A DNA stretch of 64,000 bases from Bombyx mori (GCF_030269925.1 NC_085129.1:18529501-18593500), one strand, 5' to 3'; shown: positions 11,051-22,952, numbered from the stretch's first letter. A program made the numbers and translations. Notes: generated from the sequence alone by a model not told the origin.

Positions 11051-11563
11051 CGACGACGGTGATTTGCTTCTACGTGATCAGGATTAGGGTAGTAGTCAGC
11101 GGCGGCAACGATAAGGCGATTATCATGACGCATAGCCTTATCGTAGTATTATATAAATATGAAAAATTGCACGTTTGCTTGTAACTAAATAATTAATAAG
11201 TAGCTGAACAGATCTCGATGACAATTTTTTACTTTTTTATTTTTATTGATCTATTAGGTGGACGATCTCACAGCCCACCTGATGTGAAGTGGTTACCGGA
11301 GCCCATAGATATCTACAGCGTAAATGCTGCCACCCACCTTGAGATACGAGTTCTAAGGTCTCAGTATAGTACAACGGCTGCCCCGCCCATCAAAAGGCTT
11401 CACGCCAAAAATAGGCAGGGTGGTGGTACCTACCCGTGCGGACTCACAAGACGTCCTACCACTACTAAATTTGCGGGTTTAATTTTTATACTACACGATT
11501 TTAGTCCTTCACCGTAGAAGTCAATCGTGAACATTTGTTAAGTACGTATTTTATTAGAAAAAC

Positions 11564-12070
11564 TAGCTGTACCCGCCCGCTTCGCTTGACATTTAAAATG
11601 AACATTATTATATTACTTATTGTCATTATTACAGTTTCTTTATAAAAAAAAATTTACTTTCCCTTCCCGTCTTAAATCAATCTTTTCTTTTATTAATAAA
11701 TCAACATTTATTTATTTATTTTAAACAATCAAAGTTTTAATGCTACAGAAAAATATTAATCTAATAGTTTAATTTATTAAAATTAATAATAATAGTAATT
11801 AATGTACACGATGATAATAATAATAATAATAATCAATAATAAGTTGATAAAACTGAAATTTTATCGTTTTTGAACATTAGCGCCCCCACAATGATACTGA
11901 TCATTGATCCCCCCGCAACTGGTGTAAGGAGTCCAACGCTCATATAAATATTAGGCTATCCATTAAGTACATGTATTTTCTACATGGATACCAAGTCAAT
12001 CGGATGCACGGTTCAGTAGTTATAACGGAACATCCGTAAAAACTACTGTTGATTTATAAATTAGTATAGA
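11564..12070 (+). repeat. Interspersed repeat inserted in the SINE
   Basis: It starts CTAGCTGTACCCGCCCGCTT and ends TTAGTATAGATT. Shorter copies with the same ends and the shared ATGCACGGTTCAGTAGTTAT block are at 18.29 and 23.79 kb. It contains simple ATA repeats around 11815 and no ORF. Confidence 0.6.
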
Positions 12071-12135
12071 TTAGTACCCACCTGCGGGATTCGAACATCG
12101 GTGCATCGCTAGATACGAATGCACCGGACGTCTTA

Positions 12136-12492
12136 GGGCCTGTGCACACTACGTTTTTTAAACGCGCCGTCGACGCGCGTTCGTAGCGATACAGACGCGA
12201 TACGCACGCAAGTAAGATGCAGCCTGTAGACCTTTGCACACCTGTATAAATTAAAATACGCATTTGAATCGATACAGACGCGATGCTAACACGCGTTTGT
12301 ATCGATACAAACGACAAGAAACCATTCTGTGGGATAAAAATGCGCCGTCGACGCGCGTTTGTAGCGATACAGACGCGATGCTAACGCGCGTTTGTATCGA
12401 TACACATGCGCGTTAGCATCGCGTTTGTATCTGATCTATATAGTCGACAACAAACCGCTCTGTAGGAAAAAAAACGTGGTGTGCACAGGCCC
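12136..12492. mobile_element. PIF/Harbinger-type MITE with TTA target duplication
   Basis: The termini GGGCCTGTGCACACTACG and its near-perfect complement CGTGGTGTGCACAGGCCC bracket 357 bp. TTA flanks both sides (12133-12135 and 12493-12495). A 3-bp TTA duplication is the hallmark of PIF/Harbinger elements. It sits within the tRNA-like head of a SINE, whose sequence is restored when the insert and one TTA are removed. The interior has repeated and inverted CGTCGACGCGCGTT and GATACAGACGCGAT blocks that could form hairpins. There is no coding capacity. Confidence 0.75.
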
Positions 12493-12779
12493 TTATCCTT
12501 TAGGCCACGACGACTTCACCGGGCCTGGCGTCTATGGAGCGCTTGGGACTGGCGTAGCGTAGCTCACCACGCTGGACGTCAGCTCAGTCGCGTCCGAACC
12601 TCCGCTCAGGTCGGTTACCGTCGCGTTATCAACGATAAGATATGTGTCAGTATCACACGTGCGATAAGCGAGCTCCTTCGTTGTCACAGAGGAGGTGATG
12701 TAACCAGTTTTGGCAAACGAAAAAAAAATTAAATAAGAAAAAAGCCGTAAGTTCGCATTTTTTATTTCGGATTTTAAAC

Positions 12780-13153
12780 ACAAATAACCCTCCTATAACG
12801 CGGTACGTTCCTGCAAAGCCCCCTGTTGTGTGAAACCGCGTTATATGAGTCTAGAAGTTAGTACAAAAAGGAGAGTAATCTTTCCGAATGAAACATCTTG
12901 ACTAGGTATGCCTGTATGTACTTTTTTTACCTATTATACCTACATAAAAAATAAGCAGTAAAAAATCGGTTATTCATTGTGTGTTCATAGTGCGTAATGT
13001 AATTTTCTAAATTATTTTATACAATAATCTCGTTATCGTGTTGTAGGAGTGTTGTGTTGTAAGAGGGTTTTTGGTAATTTAATTTTGGTTTTACTTTTCG
13101 CATTAGAGTGGAACCGTGTTGTAAAATATCGTGTTATAGGAACAGTTATTTGT
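12780..13153. mobile_element. MITE with about 23-bp terminal inverted repeats
   Basis: The left end ACAAATAACCCTCCTATAAC and the right end GTTATAGGAACAGTTATTTG are inverted repeats with a few mismatches. Internal GCGTTATA/GTGTTGTA motifs recur. The family is uncertain; the style resembles pogo-like MITEs. No ORF. Confidence 0.5.
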
Positions 13154-14160
13154 ATTTACGATTTTTTTTTTTTTTTTTAGTTTTTATCAAATTCTCGTGA
13201 AAATGTCTCTCCCTCGACAATATCGAAATACGATTTTGTCGCTTTTAACTTTTTGAATTTGGCAACGCGCTTCAGAATACTGGTGACATTACATTACTGT
13301 ATGCTTACTTACTAGGGGTTAGATACGTTAATTAAAAAATAAAAATTAACGCTCTCACTACAAATTAGTTGCTGTTGTCAAATTTATCTGTTAATTCTGA
13401 TTTTAAAATCGTTATTAAGCATTCTTAATGCAACATTAACACCTTTTATTTAATTTAACTAAATGTCAATTTTTATATTAATTATTATTAGTATAAATTT
13501 CAGAAGTATTAATTTATGATAGAAGTATTAATTTCATGATAGAGATGTTACAAAATTTTTAAGAAGGCAACACTGAGTTAATGTCGTAACTGAGGTAACA
13601 TTTCGAAAAAAAAAAAAACTTTTTTTTAATAATCTAATTACTCCTCAGTCGAAACTAAATGTAGCGGCATTGTCAATGTCAAAGCTAAGCTGCATAAATA
13701 TACACTTCTTTAAATATAATTTGTTTTCAATTGAAATAAGATTATTGTATAAATAAATAAAGATTAAATTCCATTAGTTCGTTGCCATCGTTTGAAACAG
13801 GATCCATTCGTGATTATTTATTAATTATACATATTAATCCGAATAGATATTCAGTAAGCTAAACTAAAAAAAAACCGACCTAACGTTTGGTAATCATAAA
13901 ACGAATTCTAAAAAAACTAACATCCCACACACGTCTGGCCGGTAATATTGAAGTAAAATTTGAAAAGCTTCAACAATGCGTTTAGGTGATGTTATTTTTT
14001 TTATTATTTTTTATTGCCCTTGTAGGCCCTTGTTAGTAAGAATACCTACAGTTTCAAAGCTTTGGTATGTGTTTTTAAGTCAAAAACTTAGCGTCTATTT
14101 GGATTGCTGTTCTACCATTGAAAAGACTATTTAAGAAACCCATTGATTCTTCATTTAGGT
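13154..14160. other. AT-rich DNA without a recognised feature
   Basis: There is a poly-T tract near 13165 and TAATTATTATTAG-type low-complexity sequence. I see no gene, and no repeat I could match to another place in the window. Confidence 0.5.
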
Positions 14161-14162
14161 AC

Positions 14163-14462
14163 ATGCTGGTGGTAGGACCTCTTGTGAGTAATACTGGTGG
14201 TAGGACCTCTTGTTGGTATTACTGGTGGTAGGACCTCTTGTGAGTCCGCGCGGGTAGGTACCACCACCCTGCCTATTTCTGCCGCGAAGCAATAATGCGT
14301 TTCAGTTTGAAGGGTGGGGCAACCGTTGTAACTATACTTGAGACCTTAGAACTTATATCTCAAGGTGGGTGACGCATTTACGTTGTGGATGTCTATGGAC
14401 TCCAGTAACCACTTAACACCAGGTGGGCCGTGAGGTCGTCCACCCATCTAAGCAATAAAAAA
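14163..14462 (+). repeat. SINE, Bm1-like, with a triplicated start
   Basis: The CTGGTGGTAGGACCTCTTG motif occurs three times in about 80 bp before the body continues normally to CTAAGCAATAAAAAAA. This looks like a local duplication of the truncated 5' end. Confidence 0.7.
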
Positions 14463-14650
14463 ATCTGCACAGTAAATATATATTGAGGCACGGAAATTAA
14501 AAACTAGTATATGCGTTTGAAAAACTAAAAATGTTTGCATAAGCGACAAATCGAATTGAATAGTTAATAATCATTGTTTTTTACCCTGTCGATACCGGTG
14601 GGTGAGGATATTAGAGCGATGTTATATAATTGTAAATAGACATGCTTTAA

Positions 14651-14986
14651 CAAAAACCGACTTCAAATAGAAAAAAAAGATATTCCAAAACAAATTAATA
14701 TACACTAAAAACAATAATCATCGAAATCGGTTGGCGTGATATTGAGTTATTCATCTATTTGTCGCGCACGTACTTAATGCAAAATTAAGACTTATATGGT
14801 TTTCTCATGGATACCGTTATCAGAACTGGACTAAATTGAAATGGGACCACACGGGAAGCGTCAGTTTTATAATAAAAAAAGAATCATCAAAATCGATTTA
14901 CCCAGTCAAAAGTTATGAGGTAACAAACATAAAAAAAAATACAGTCGATTTGAGAACCTCTTTCTTTTTTTGGAGTCGGTTAAAAA
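14651..14986. mobile_element. MITE with AAAACCGACTTC-type inverted ends
   Basis: The left end CAAAAACCGACTTCAAATAG is mirrored by TTTGGAGTCGGTTAAAAA at the right. The inside contains CATCGAAATCGGTT and CATCAAAATCG phrases often seen in such elements. No ORF. Confidence 0.55.
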
Positions 14987-15083
14987 TAATTGCATAGTCG
15001 TCGGTTTTTGACGCGTGTGCGAATTACCAACTTAATGACACATCTTGAAGTACGTGAAAATAAGGTTCGAAGATTCCATAGCA

Positions 15084-15482
15084 TCTATATATTAATACGT
15101 GAAGCAAAAACTTTGTATCCCTTTTTACGAAAATTGCTCTTACGGAGGAGTATGAAATTTCCCACACTTATAGAGAATATAGAGAAGAAGTGCACAATGC
15201 TAATATTTTTTTTAAATAATGCATAAAAGATACAGTAAATCAATAAAGAAAACATTACACACACTACATACCATGTATTTGACGCACACACGCATGCATA
15301 CTATTTATTGTCAAACTTTTGTTCTTGACGTCTGTTGTCAAATTGAGAATAGATTAAATATTGTTTGTTAATATTTTCTATACTGTAGTCTTGGCGAAAT
15401 GTATAAAATACAATCATAATAGTGTACAAACTTACATTTCCAATTAATTATAGTCGAATTTCGACTACTGCGGGACCTCCAG
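15084..15482 (+). mobile_element. Lep1-like non-autonomous Helitron
   Basis: It starts TCTATATATTAATACGTGAA and carries the same hairpin TAGTCGAATTTCGACTA before GCGGGACCTCCAGT. It is about 90 percent similar by eye to the copy at 9.2 kb. Confidence 0.7.
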
Positions 15483-15687
15483 TACAAACAAACATGCCAA
15501 GCTAAGAGAAGCGTAGGTAAATTTTATTCAGAAAAAAACGGAGTTTGCGTTATCGACCGATAAATCTCAAAAGTCCACGGCAACAGACAAATGTAAACTA
15601 TTGGCAACGTCAAAGATAATATAATGATAATTATAATCGCGAGATTGATTCGTAAAAGCACCTTTAATTATCGTCGTGACCTAAACG

Positions 15688-15808
15688 ATAAGCGGTAGGC
15701 AGCGGCTTGGCTCTGCCCCTGGCATTGCTGAAGTCCATGGGCGACGGTAACCACTCACCATCAGGTGGGCCGTATGCTCGTCTGCCTACAAGGGCAATTA
15801 AAAAAAAA
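15688..15808 (+). repeat. LINE 3' tail
   Basis: This is the untranslated tail only: GGTAGGCAGCGGCTTGG, GGCGACGGTAACCACTC, GTCTGCCTACAAGGGCAAT, then poly(A). A SINE head follows directly. Confidence 0.65.
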
Positions 15809-15810
15809 AC

Positions 15811-16120
15811 GCCCGGTGCATTCGTGTCGAGCGATGCAACAGTGTTCGAATCCCGCAGGCGGGTACCAATTTTTACGCAAAATTGTAATTTGCGTAATTG
15901 CTGGTGGTAGCACGTCTTGTGAGTCCGCACCAACCTGCCTAGATCTGCCGTGAAGCAGTAACGCGTTTCGGTTTGAAGGGTGTGGCAGCCGTTTTACTGT
16001 TAAAACGGAGACCTTAGAACTCATATCTCAAGCTAAGTGGCGGCATTTACGCTGTAGATGTCTATGGGCTCCGGTAACCGCTTAACACCAGGTGGGCCGC
16101 GAGCTCGTCCACCCATATAA
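15811..16120 (+). repeat. SINE, Bm1-like, with partial tRNA-like head
   Basis: It begins inside the head (GGTGCATTCGTGTCGAGCG, B box GTTCGAATCCCGCAGGCGG) and then lacks the usual spacer before the GCTGGTGGTAG body. It ends CCCATATAAAAAAAAC. Confidence 0.65.
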
Positions 16121-16639
16121 AAAAAACGGAAGATTCAACACTGTCCCGTTAGCTATCATTGGCTCTATCATCTGTCTTCATTATCTGTTTGAACTCCGAT
16201 CTAGCTGGTATTTAAACACTGACTAGAATTTAGATTAATTGACAGTTTGATGACGTCAAAGTCAATGGTGACATCCAAAAAGCCGTCGCTTATCACATAT
16301 TTTCCTGTTGCTAGTTCGTGAACAAGGAAACACGCCTAAATTCTACAAGTAATAACACAAAAAATTAAAATATGTATGTATAGTGTAGTATTATTTCAAT
16401 GATTCACAAGGGCTCCTTTGAAAATGACAAGCGCTACATTGGAAACCAGAGCGTAAAACTATAGGCGATAATTGAGCATCACAAGACAGCGTCGAAACGG
16501 TATTTCGATAAAGCGGCCAGACACGATAACCTACATACCGTGGCCGCCGGAAACGACATAGGCACCCGATTCAGACGACCAAACGGTAAATAATTTCGGA
16601 TCCTCGCGTTTCACTCTCGGTGCTTTCAGTCACTCCAAG

Positions 16640-16850
16640 CACAGGTTCTCGTCGACATACAGACACAACTCACCGAGTTTTTCGTTGGATTATGTCAGAG
16701 GGTCGCGATTCCAATCCGTTTGTACTTTCAGCGAAGTTCTGATCTTGTTGGGACTTGTGTTAGCAAACTCTCTCACAGTGAGCCCAGTGATTTCGTTTAC
16801 CAGCCGGGAGAAGCCAGAGTTTAATTCTTGATTCTTTGATTCTTCCGCTT
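16640..16850 (-). repeat. Old family B copy
   Basis: Diverged motifs CACCGAGTTTTTCGTTGGAT, GGGTCGCGATTCCAATCC and TGTGTTAGCAAACTCTCTCA match family B in reverse, with many substitutions. Confidence 0.45.
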
Positions 16851-17238
16851 TGTGGGAAGTATGCGTGTTAAAGCCTAAAACTATTGATAAACCTTACGTT
16901 ATCTGCTTGTGAGATTGGTCTGAGATTTTTCGATAATTATGGGAATTTTTTAACGTCCTCAGAGATATTGTTTACATCCTGTTATGAATATCGCCATCTT
17001 GAAACATGAAGTCATTAGCATAGGGATTTTAAAAGGTTTTTTTTTTAGCCATTCCATAAAAAACGACTATAGTTCACACAATATAATCAATTATTTAAGT
17101 GCCTGGAGGGTTTCCGTTTATGATCTTTTGTTAATATAATCTAACAAGGCATTGTCAGTGTCCGTTTTACTACTTGTCAATCGCTGAAACATTGTATAGT
17201 AAAATACAATATTCGTTGTTGTTCTGTATGATTTTTAA

Positions 17239-17740
17239 ATGACGTGGTATGGACTGTTTGGACATGTGATGCGTAGAGAGAAGATGCATGTGATTAGGAG
17301 ATGTATGGAAATGGTAGTGCAAGGTAGAGGAGAAAGAGGTCGACCGAAGAAGACATGGATGGAGTGTGTGAATGACGATATGAGAGAGAGAGAGAGAGGA
17401 GTGAGTGTTGAGATGACGGCTGATAGAAGAGAATGGACCCGTAGAGCTTGGAACTGTCCAACGGCCAGGGCAATTGCGTTGTTAAACGAATTTCTGTCCG
17501 AAATCCAGGATGCTGACGTATTTGCCGATAGTTGGGGAATACTTTATTCCAAAATAATTTTATTTTTAGCATAATATTCTAATAGTACAAGACTTAATAA
17601 CTTCAATAATGTTTTTGTGTTAACGAGTCAGGCGTTTTGGTGAAAACTGTAAGCCTGACTTTGTAGCGAATGGAATAAAATAAAATAAGAGAAAAATTAG
17701 CGGTGCCGACCCCACCTACTGGGATAAGGTGGAAGAAAAG
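17239..17740 (+). pseudogene. RTE-type LINE reverse-transcriptase C-terminus, interrupted
   Basis: The frame from about 17239 encodes YGLFGHVMRREKMHV, then GRGERGRPKKTWMECV and MTADRREW. This is the C-terminal signature of RTE-clade reverse transcriptases. At about 17437 the frame leaves this family, and it resumes near 17688 with the family's 3' end (GCGGTGCCGACCCCACCTAC). A similar relic without the interruption is at 41.5 kb. Confidence 0.65.
17437..17687 (+). mobile_element. Second retroelement 3' end inserted in the RTE relic
   Basis: The segment lies between the two halves of the RTE end and finishes with a GGAATAAAATAAAATAAG tail. It contains ARAIALLNEFLSEIQDADVF in frame, which I do not recognise. 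The target duplication is unclear. Confidence 0.4.
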
Positions 17741-17930
17741 AAGAAGATTTTTAAATGAGACGAAAAAAATAAACTGCCGTCTTACTTTTTTAAACGGAAA
17801 ATTGAAACGATATTCTGTAACATTGGAAATGGTTGGTTCTGTAACATTGGATATGGTTATGTCATTGTTATTAACAATTATTATTATTATTATTATGTCA
17901 TTGTTATTAACAATGACATAACCATACGTT

Positions 17931-18062
17931 TATACATGAGACTTTAGAACTTATATCTCAAAGTGGGTGGCGCATTTACGTTGTAGATGTCTATAGGCTC
18001 CAGTAACCACTTAACACCAGGTGGGCAGTGAGCTCGTCCACCCATCTAAGCAATAAAAAAAA
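17931..18062 (+). repeat. SINE, Bm1-like, 5'-truncated
   Basis: It runs from ATGAGACTTTAGAACTTATA to CTAAGCAATAAAAAAAAAAC. Confidence 0.7.
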
Positions 18063-18288
18063 AACGACTGAGCTCTCGTTATAGTTGTTTTTAAGTAGGT
18101 GAAAAAATATGGGCGCTAAAAAATAATTTATTCTCAAAATGGGTAGTAGACAAAATAAGTTTCGGAGCCCCTGCTCTAAAGCGTGTTAATAGCTACTAAA
18201 CAAAACACGAAAAACAAACAGACCAAATAAATGTACTCAACTGATTTGTCTCTTTATAGATATAATTTAGGTATACTTATAATATACC

Positions 18289-18537
18289 AGCTGTACCCGT
18301 CCGCTTCGCTGGGCATTTAAAATTAACATTATTATTTCTCACCCCCACAAAGATTCTCATCATTAACGCCCCCGCAACTGGTGTAAGGAGTCATATAAAT
18401 ATTAGCCTATCCATTACGTACATATATTTTCTACATGGAAACTAAGTTTCAAGTCAATCGGATGCACGGTTCAGTAGTTATAACGGAACATCCGTAAGAA
18501 CCACTGTAGATTTATATATTAGTATAGATATGGTGAT
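18289..18537 (+). repeat. Interspersed repeat, same family as 11564-12070
   Basis: Its ends are CAGCTGTACCCGTCCGCTTC and TTAGTATAGAT. It shares the CGGATGCACGGTTCAGTAG block. Confidence 0.55.
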
Positions 18538-19018
18538 GATAATATATAATATATGTCCAATACTACAGTTTCACGCACTTGCATTAATTACTAAGCGTCG
18601 ACCAAGTCATTAAACAATTAAAAACGTTTTGTAATAAATTACGTATGAATGTGTATTTTATACAATGTACATATAAATTGTTTATTATTTTATGCCGTGT
18701 ATGCTTTATGTAAGTGCATGCATGTGTAATAATTTTTCAATACAGCTTTGCATTCTTTATATCACGCTTGGTTGAGCGGTAGAGAACGACTTAGGCATTA
18801 AGTCCGCGACTGTACTTTTAAACATAAAGCTAAATAAAAACTGATCTCCGTTAACAAGATAACCCCACATTAAATTTTAGACAAAACCGAGTGAAATTAC
18901 AAGTATTCGATTTGCGATCGATAACTCGTGCTTCAGAGAAAGTAGAGTGCCCTTATTTAGCCGTGCGCGACTGTACAATTTGCACTCACGTACAGTTCAG
19001 TAGAAAAGTTATTTAATA

Positions 19019-19382
19019 CTAGCGACCCGCCCTCGCTTCGCTTCGGAAACCTTAAATTTTACTATTGATAGCCGAGTCCCGCGATGTTACCCGCGGTTAT
19101 CGTCGTACCGCAGGTGAAGCCGCGGGGCGAAGCTAGTCTAAAAAAAGTAGCCTAAGTTACTCTTTATATCATCAGCTACCTATCAGTGAAAGTCCCGTTA
19201 AAATCGGTCCAGCCGTTCCAGATATTAGCCGGAACAGACAGACAGACAGACAAAACGTAAAAAACTGTAAAAAATGTTATTTTGGTGTATGTACCGAATA
19301 TATATTCATATGCATGTAGTAAAAAGAGGCTGTTTCAATATTACAAACAGACACTCCAATTTTATTTATATGTATAGATGTA
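19019..19382 (+). repeat. Degenerate interspersed repeat
   Basis: It starts CTAGCGACCCGCCCTCGCTT, contains AAATCGGTCCAGCCGTTCC and a GACAGACAGACAGACA run, and ends near TATATGTATAGATG. Confidence 0.45.
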
Positions 19383-19800
19383 AGAAAAAGTCATAAGAAA
19401 TACAGAAAAAATGTGTGCATCAGTGTACTCGCTTCTACAGTCTTGTAGAAAAGTGTTATAGTATTTATGATAAAATGTGTTGAATTAGAAAAGCCAAAGC
19501 GATTTCGAACAGTGAAGCTATGTTATTAAATTTAGTGAGTGGCCCGTTGTAATTATGCTAAGGTTCTAAAGTTTGGTATATTTTTTTCTTAGGAAAAATC
19601 ATTGTGTGGATTACAATGCTACCCCCAAAACGTGTGTATACAGATGCCCAAGCTTATTAAAGAAAACTAAATTATTTAAGTGAGATTTAAGTGAGTTTAC
19701 ACTACACAAGAGTGAAGCGTAGAGTGAAGTGTGCTTAATATACATTTAAATGAATAGCTTTTTATTTGTAGCCAATAATACGACTTAATTGCGTATTAAC

Positions 19801-19912
19801 GCATAGCCGGTAGGCAGCGGCTTGGATCTGCTGACGTCCGTGGGCGATGGTGACCACTCACCATCAGATTGGCCGTATGCTCGTCTGCCTACAAGCGCAA
19901 TAAAAAAAATTA
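19801..19912 (+). repeat. LINE 3' tail
   Basis: It contains GGTAGGCAGCGGCTTGGATC and GGCGATGGTGACC, ending in GCGCAATAAAAAAAA. Confidence 0.6.
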
Positions 19913-20334
19913 TTGTCTACATTTTATTTTGTATATCTGATGTTTAAATTACTTCTCGGTTTTTCTTGGCAGACTGAATTGTAATTTGACGTTTGAATAT
20001 CGTGTTCAACTACTGTCTAATTTTCATTAACAAATACAAATGTCATTACTATTGAAAATGCTAAAATAATAAAATAGCTATGTAATGCTGAGATATTTTT
20101 TTGACTTTAGTTCGCACGCGACAGCCTAGAATGCGTGTTCGTTTTTATGTTATTAAAAAAATATTATTTTTGTTTGCAGCACTTTTGTTATTGACGTTAC
20201 ACATTCTCTTGTTGTTCAACGCTCTTACTTTCACCAAGTTCATTGACAAATCTGTCACGATCCATTCTATACGAAGCTCTTTGAATATCGTGGTTTGAAC
20301 GATGGAAATAATAACATTGTTCTTAATGGTCATT

Positions 20335-20590
20335 TTCACTGTCATAGAAGCTCACGGTCTACCCGTCAGTAGAGCCTATAGGCATCACAAACCGAATGTC
20401 ACTACCTTGAGACATGAGGTGCAAAGCTTAATTGCATTTTAAAACGGCCTCCCCCCCTTCAAAGTGGAACGGTAGAGTGGTGGTGTCCGTGCAGGCGTTG
20501 TATGCCCTGGGCATGATTTTGTCACGAGGTACCTTCATCGTGAAAGTCGGTCGTGAGCACGTGTCAAGTACGTGAATTCGTCAAAATTGG
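20335..20590 (-). repeat. Old, diverged SINE, Bm1-like
   Basis: This is a reverse copy recognisable from CTTGAGACATGAGG, TAGAGTGGTGGTGTCCGTGC and the head-side CGTGAAAGTCGGTCGTGAGC. Confidence 0.45.
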
Positions 20591-20727
20591 CACGTGCTTT
20601 AGGCTATTACCGTAGTGCATAAACGAATTCCTTATTTGTTTTTTGCAGGGGTGGATATGACTTTAATGAATATTATAGTGTAGCTTTATCACTTCAATTA
20701 GAACGACTCAGATGGTTTGCAAACCAA

Positions 20728-20945
20728 AGGGGTGTCTTGTGAGCCCGCACAGCTACATACCACCACACTGCTTACTTTTGCCGTGAAACATTAATGTGTT
20801 TGAAGGGTAGGACAGCCGTTGTACTATAAAACTGAGCTTAGAACTCATTTCTCAAGGTGGGTGGCGGCATTTACTTTGCCGATGTCTATGAGCTTCAGAA
20901 ACCACTTTATATCAGTTGAGCCTTGAGCTCGTCCGCCCATAACGG
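20728..20945 (+). repeat. Diverged SINE, Bm1-like
   Basis: It contains GTGTCTTGTGAGCCCGCAC, GAAGGGTAGGACAGCCGTTG and CTCAAGGTGGGTGGCGGC. The A-tail is lost. Confidence 0.6.
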
Positions 20946-21554
20946 CCCCAATATGGACTCAAGGCTTCTTTGAACTATACGCATTATCATTTATTATAAA
21001 TAATCTTAGTAATAATACGCTATTAGTTGCAAGACACCTCAATCTTCATAGTATGTGTCCGGCACGTGCTTATCGCGTATCGCAGCCCAAATACGCTCGA
21101 CCACACCATAATCCTATGCGTAAACAATGCTCTAACTCACAACGTGAGTTCATATACTCCTCGCGCGACTGATATTTGACTTCCACGTTATCAAAATAGA
21201 TAAATCACAAAAATGTTCGTATCTAAAATCTGACGTTATTTCGTCACAAACAAAAGTGTTATCAAGCGAGATGACGTTAACGATCTTAACGCACGCAAAA
21301 GAAAAAAAAATGCAAGTGTATCGCTGTCGCGGTAACTGCGGAACGTTTATCATCAACTAGGTCGTATGACTAACCGAAGTTTTCACCGTTACACGATGAT
21401 TCAATACGTACTTTCCCTTTAAGAAAGTGGGCGGAAGGAGGTACTTAATGTCCAATGAATTTGACACACATCCGTAAACTGCACCGAATGTTTTACTGTT
21501 CCAATGAAATGCTATTAGTATTTAAGGCTCAATAGATTTGTGATTAATCTTGCC

Positions 21555-22015
21555 TTTTTTTTATCGCTTATATGGGTGGATGAGCTCACAGCCCACTAAG
21601 TGGTTACTGGAGTCCAAAGACATCTACAACGTAAACGCCCCACCCACCTTAAGATACAAGTTCTAAGGTCTCCACTATAGTTACAACGGCTGCCCCACCC
21701 TTCAAACACATTACTGCTTCACGGCAAAAATAGGCAGGCTGGTGGTACCTATCCGCGCGGACTCACAAGAAGTCTAAGCATCAGTAATCTCAACACGACT
21801 TACAACATTTAATCTACCGGACAGAGAAACTAGTTCGATGGAAATTCTTCACATTGGAAACTAGAAAAACCCAAAAACCAACAAAATCACCAAATTTGCG
21901 CAACCCCAAAAAGTCGCAAGTCCACACGGATCAGCACCTCTGACCTGCGCGTCACTGCTTCACGGCAGAAATAGGCAGGGTGGTGGTACCTACCCGTGCA
22001 GTCTCGCCACCAGTA
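21555..22015 (-). repeat. SINE plus unknown 170-bp extension
   Basis: A reverse SINE body (21555-21785) is followed by about 170 bp of sequence with no SINE match (CACGACTTACAACATTTAAT to GATCAGCACCTCTGACCTG). A second short reverse SINE piece follows (CACTGCTTCACGGCAGAAAT). The same arrangement recurs at 62.1-62.5 kb, so it spread as a unit. Confidence 0.6.
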
Positions 22016-22685
22016 CAAAAGTTCCCAGTTGTTCCAAGTTATTTATTTATGTAACATTTTAATTCATCCAAAAACGATTCAGCAATAGTACAGCAATAGT
22101 AGCTTCGTATCGTATCGTATCTTCGTATTCTTCTAACATAATATGTTGTATGCTCTCTAGGTCTACCAAGCAAAAGTAACAATCCAAATAACTACAACGT
22201 CTTTTGTAACACATTAAAAGTAGACTTAATAAAAAAATATATCGAAATATACATTTTATACCCAGATTAATCTGTAGGGAAGTGATTTCTGCGAAAAAAA
22301 TATATAAAATAATCCAGGAATATCGATCATTGCGAGCGCAATTAGTAGCATAATGTTTCCTTAGCTACAAATCGGGTCCAACATTACGCACGACAGGACA
22401 AAAGCCCACTGTACAACAACCGGCCTTCACCTTGTGATCGATCGAGGTCAAACAAGGTCGTTGCTCGATCGATTTTCACATGGACACCCAGAGCTGAAGC
22501 TCACAGATGCTGCCTTGATATTTTTTTTTTAGGAACATGTAACGAAAAAAAAGACCTCTATGTTCCTTATTAATAAAATCCGGCTCGCTTGGTTGGCGGA
22601 TCGATCAAACTCAACAGGACCCGTTAGGCCAATCTGATGAAGATTTTCAAAATGAGATTGAAAACGATCAAGCCGTTTCAGAGTC

Positions 22686-22952
22686 GATTTTTTTTCTACC
22701 TATGCTGATAGCCTTGAGAGGTTATTTCAGCGTTACCCTAACGTATAGGTGAGCTCACGGGGCTCAAACTGGAGTGATGCTAACACTGGCCCTAGCAAGA
22801 GCAGTGTTTCGCAGAATCTATTACCGGATCGGAAACGCGACCCACTGAGAAGATCCGGCGAGAAACTCAGTGGGCTGTGTCTATGGGTTGATATACTCGT
22901 CGAGCCCTTCGTCGCAAGCGACGGGTTCGGCGAGGACGGTGACCGGAGAAGC
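22686..22952 (+). repeat. Family B interspersed repeat
   Basis: It begins TTTTTTTTCTACCTATGCTG and carries the full core through GGTTCGGCGAGGACGGTGAC. Confidence 0.65.

Larger units (their letters stand above)
11228..12513 (-). mobile_element. Near full-length Bm1-like SINE carrying two nested insertions
   Basis: In minus orientation the SINE body occupies 11228-11563 and stops at TATTTTATTAGAAAAA. The tRNA-like head resumes at GTACCCACCTGCGGGATTCG near 12072 and runs to about 12513. In the uninterrupted copies at 36.4 and 39.3 kb these parts are contiguous. The two gaps are filled by a degenerate repeat (11564-12070) and a MITE (12136-12492). The B-box motif GTTCGAA-type sequence lies in the head. 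Confidence 0.7.

Noticed and set aside
9400..15300. Short direct repeats resembling a CRISPR array
   Set aside because: The repeats are dispersed copies of eukaryotic mobile elements with no regular spacers; this is animal DNA.
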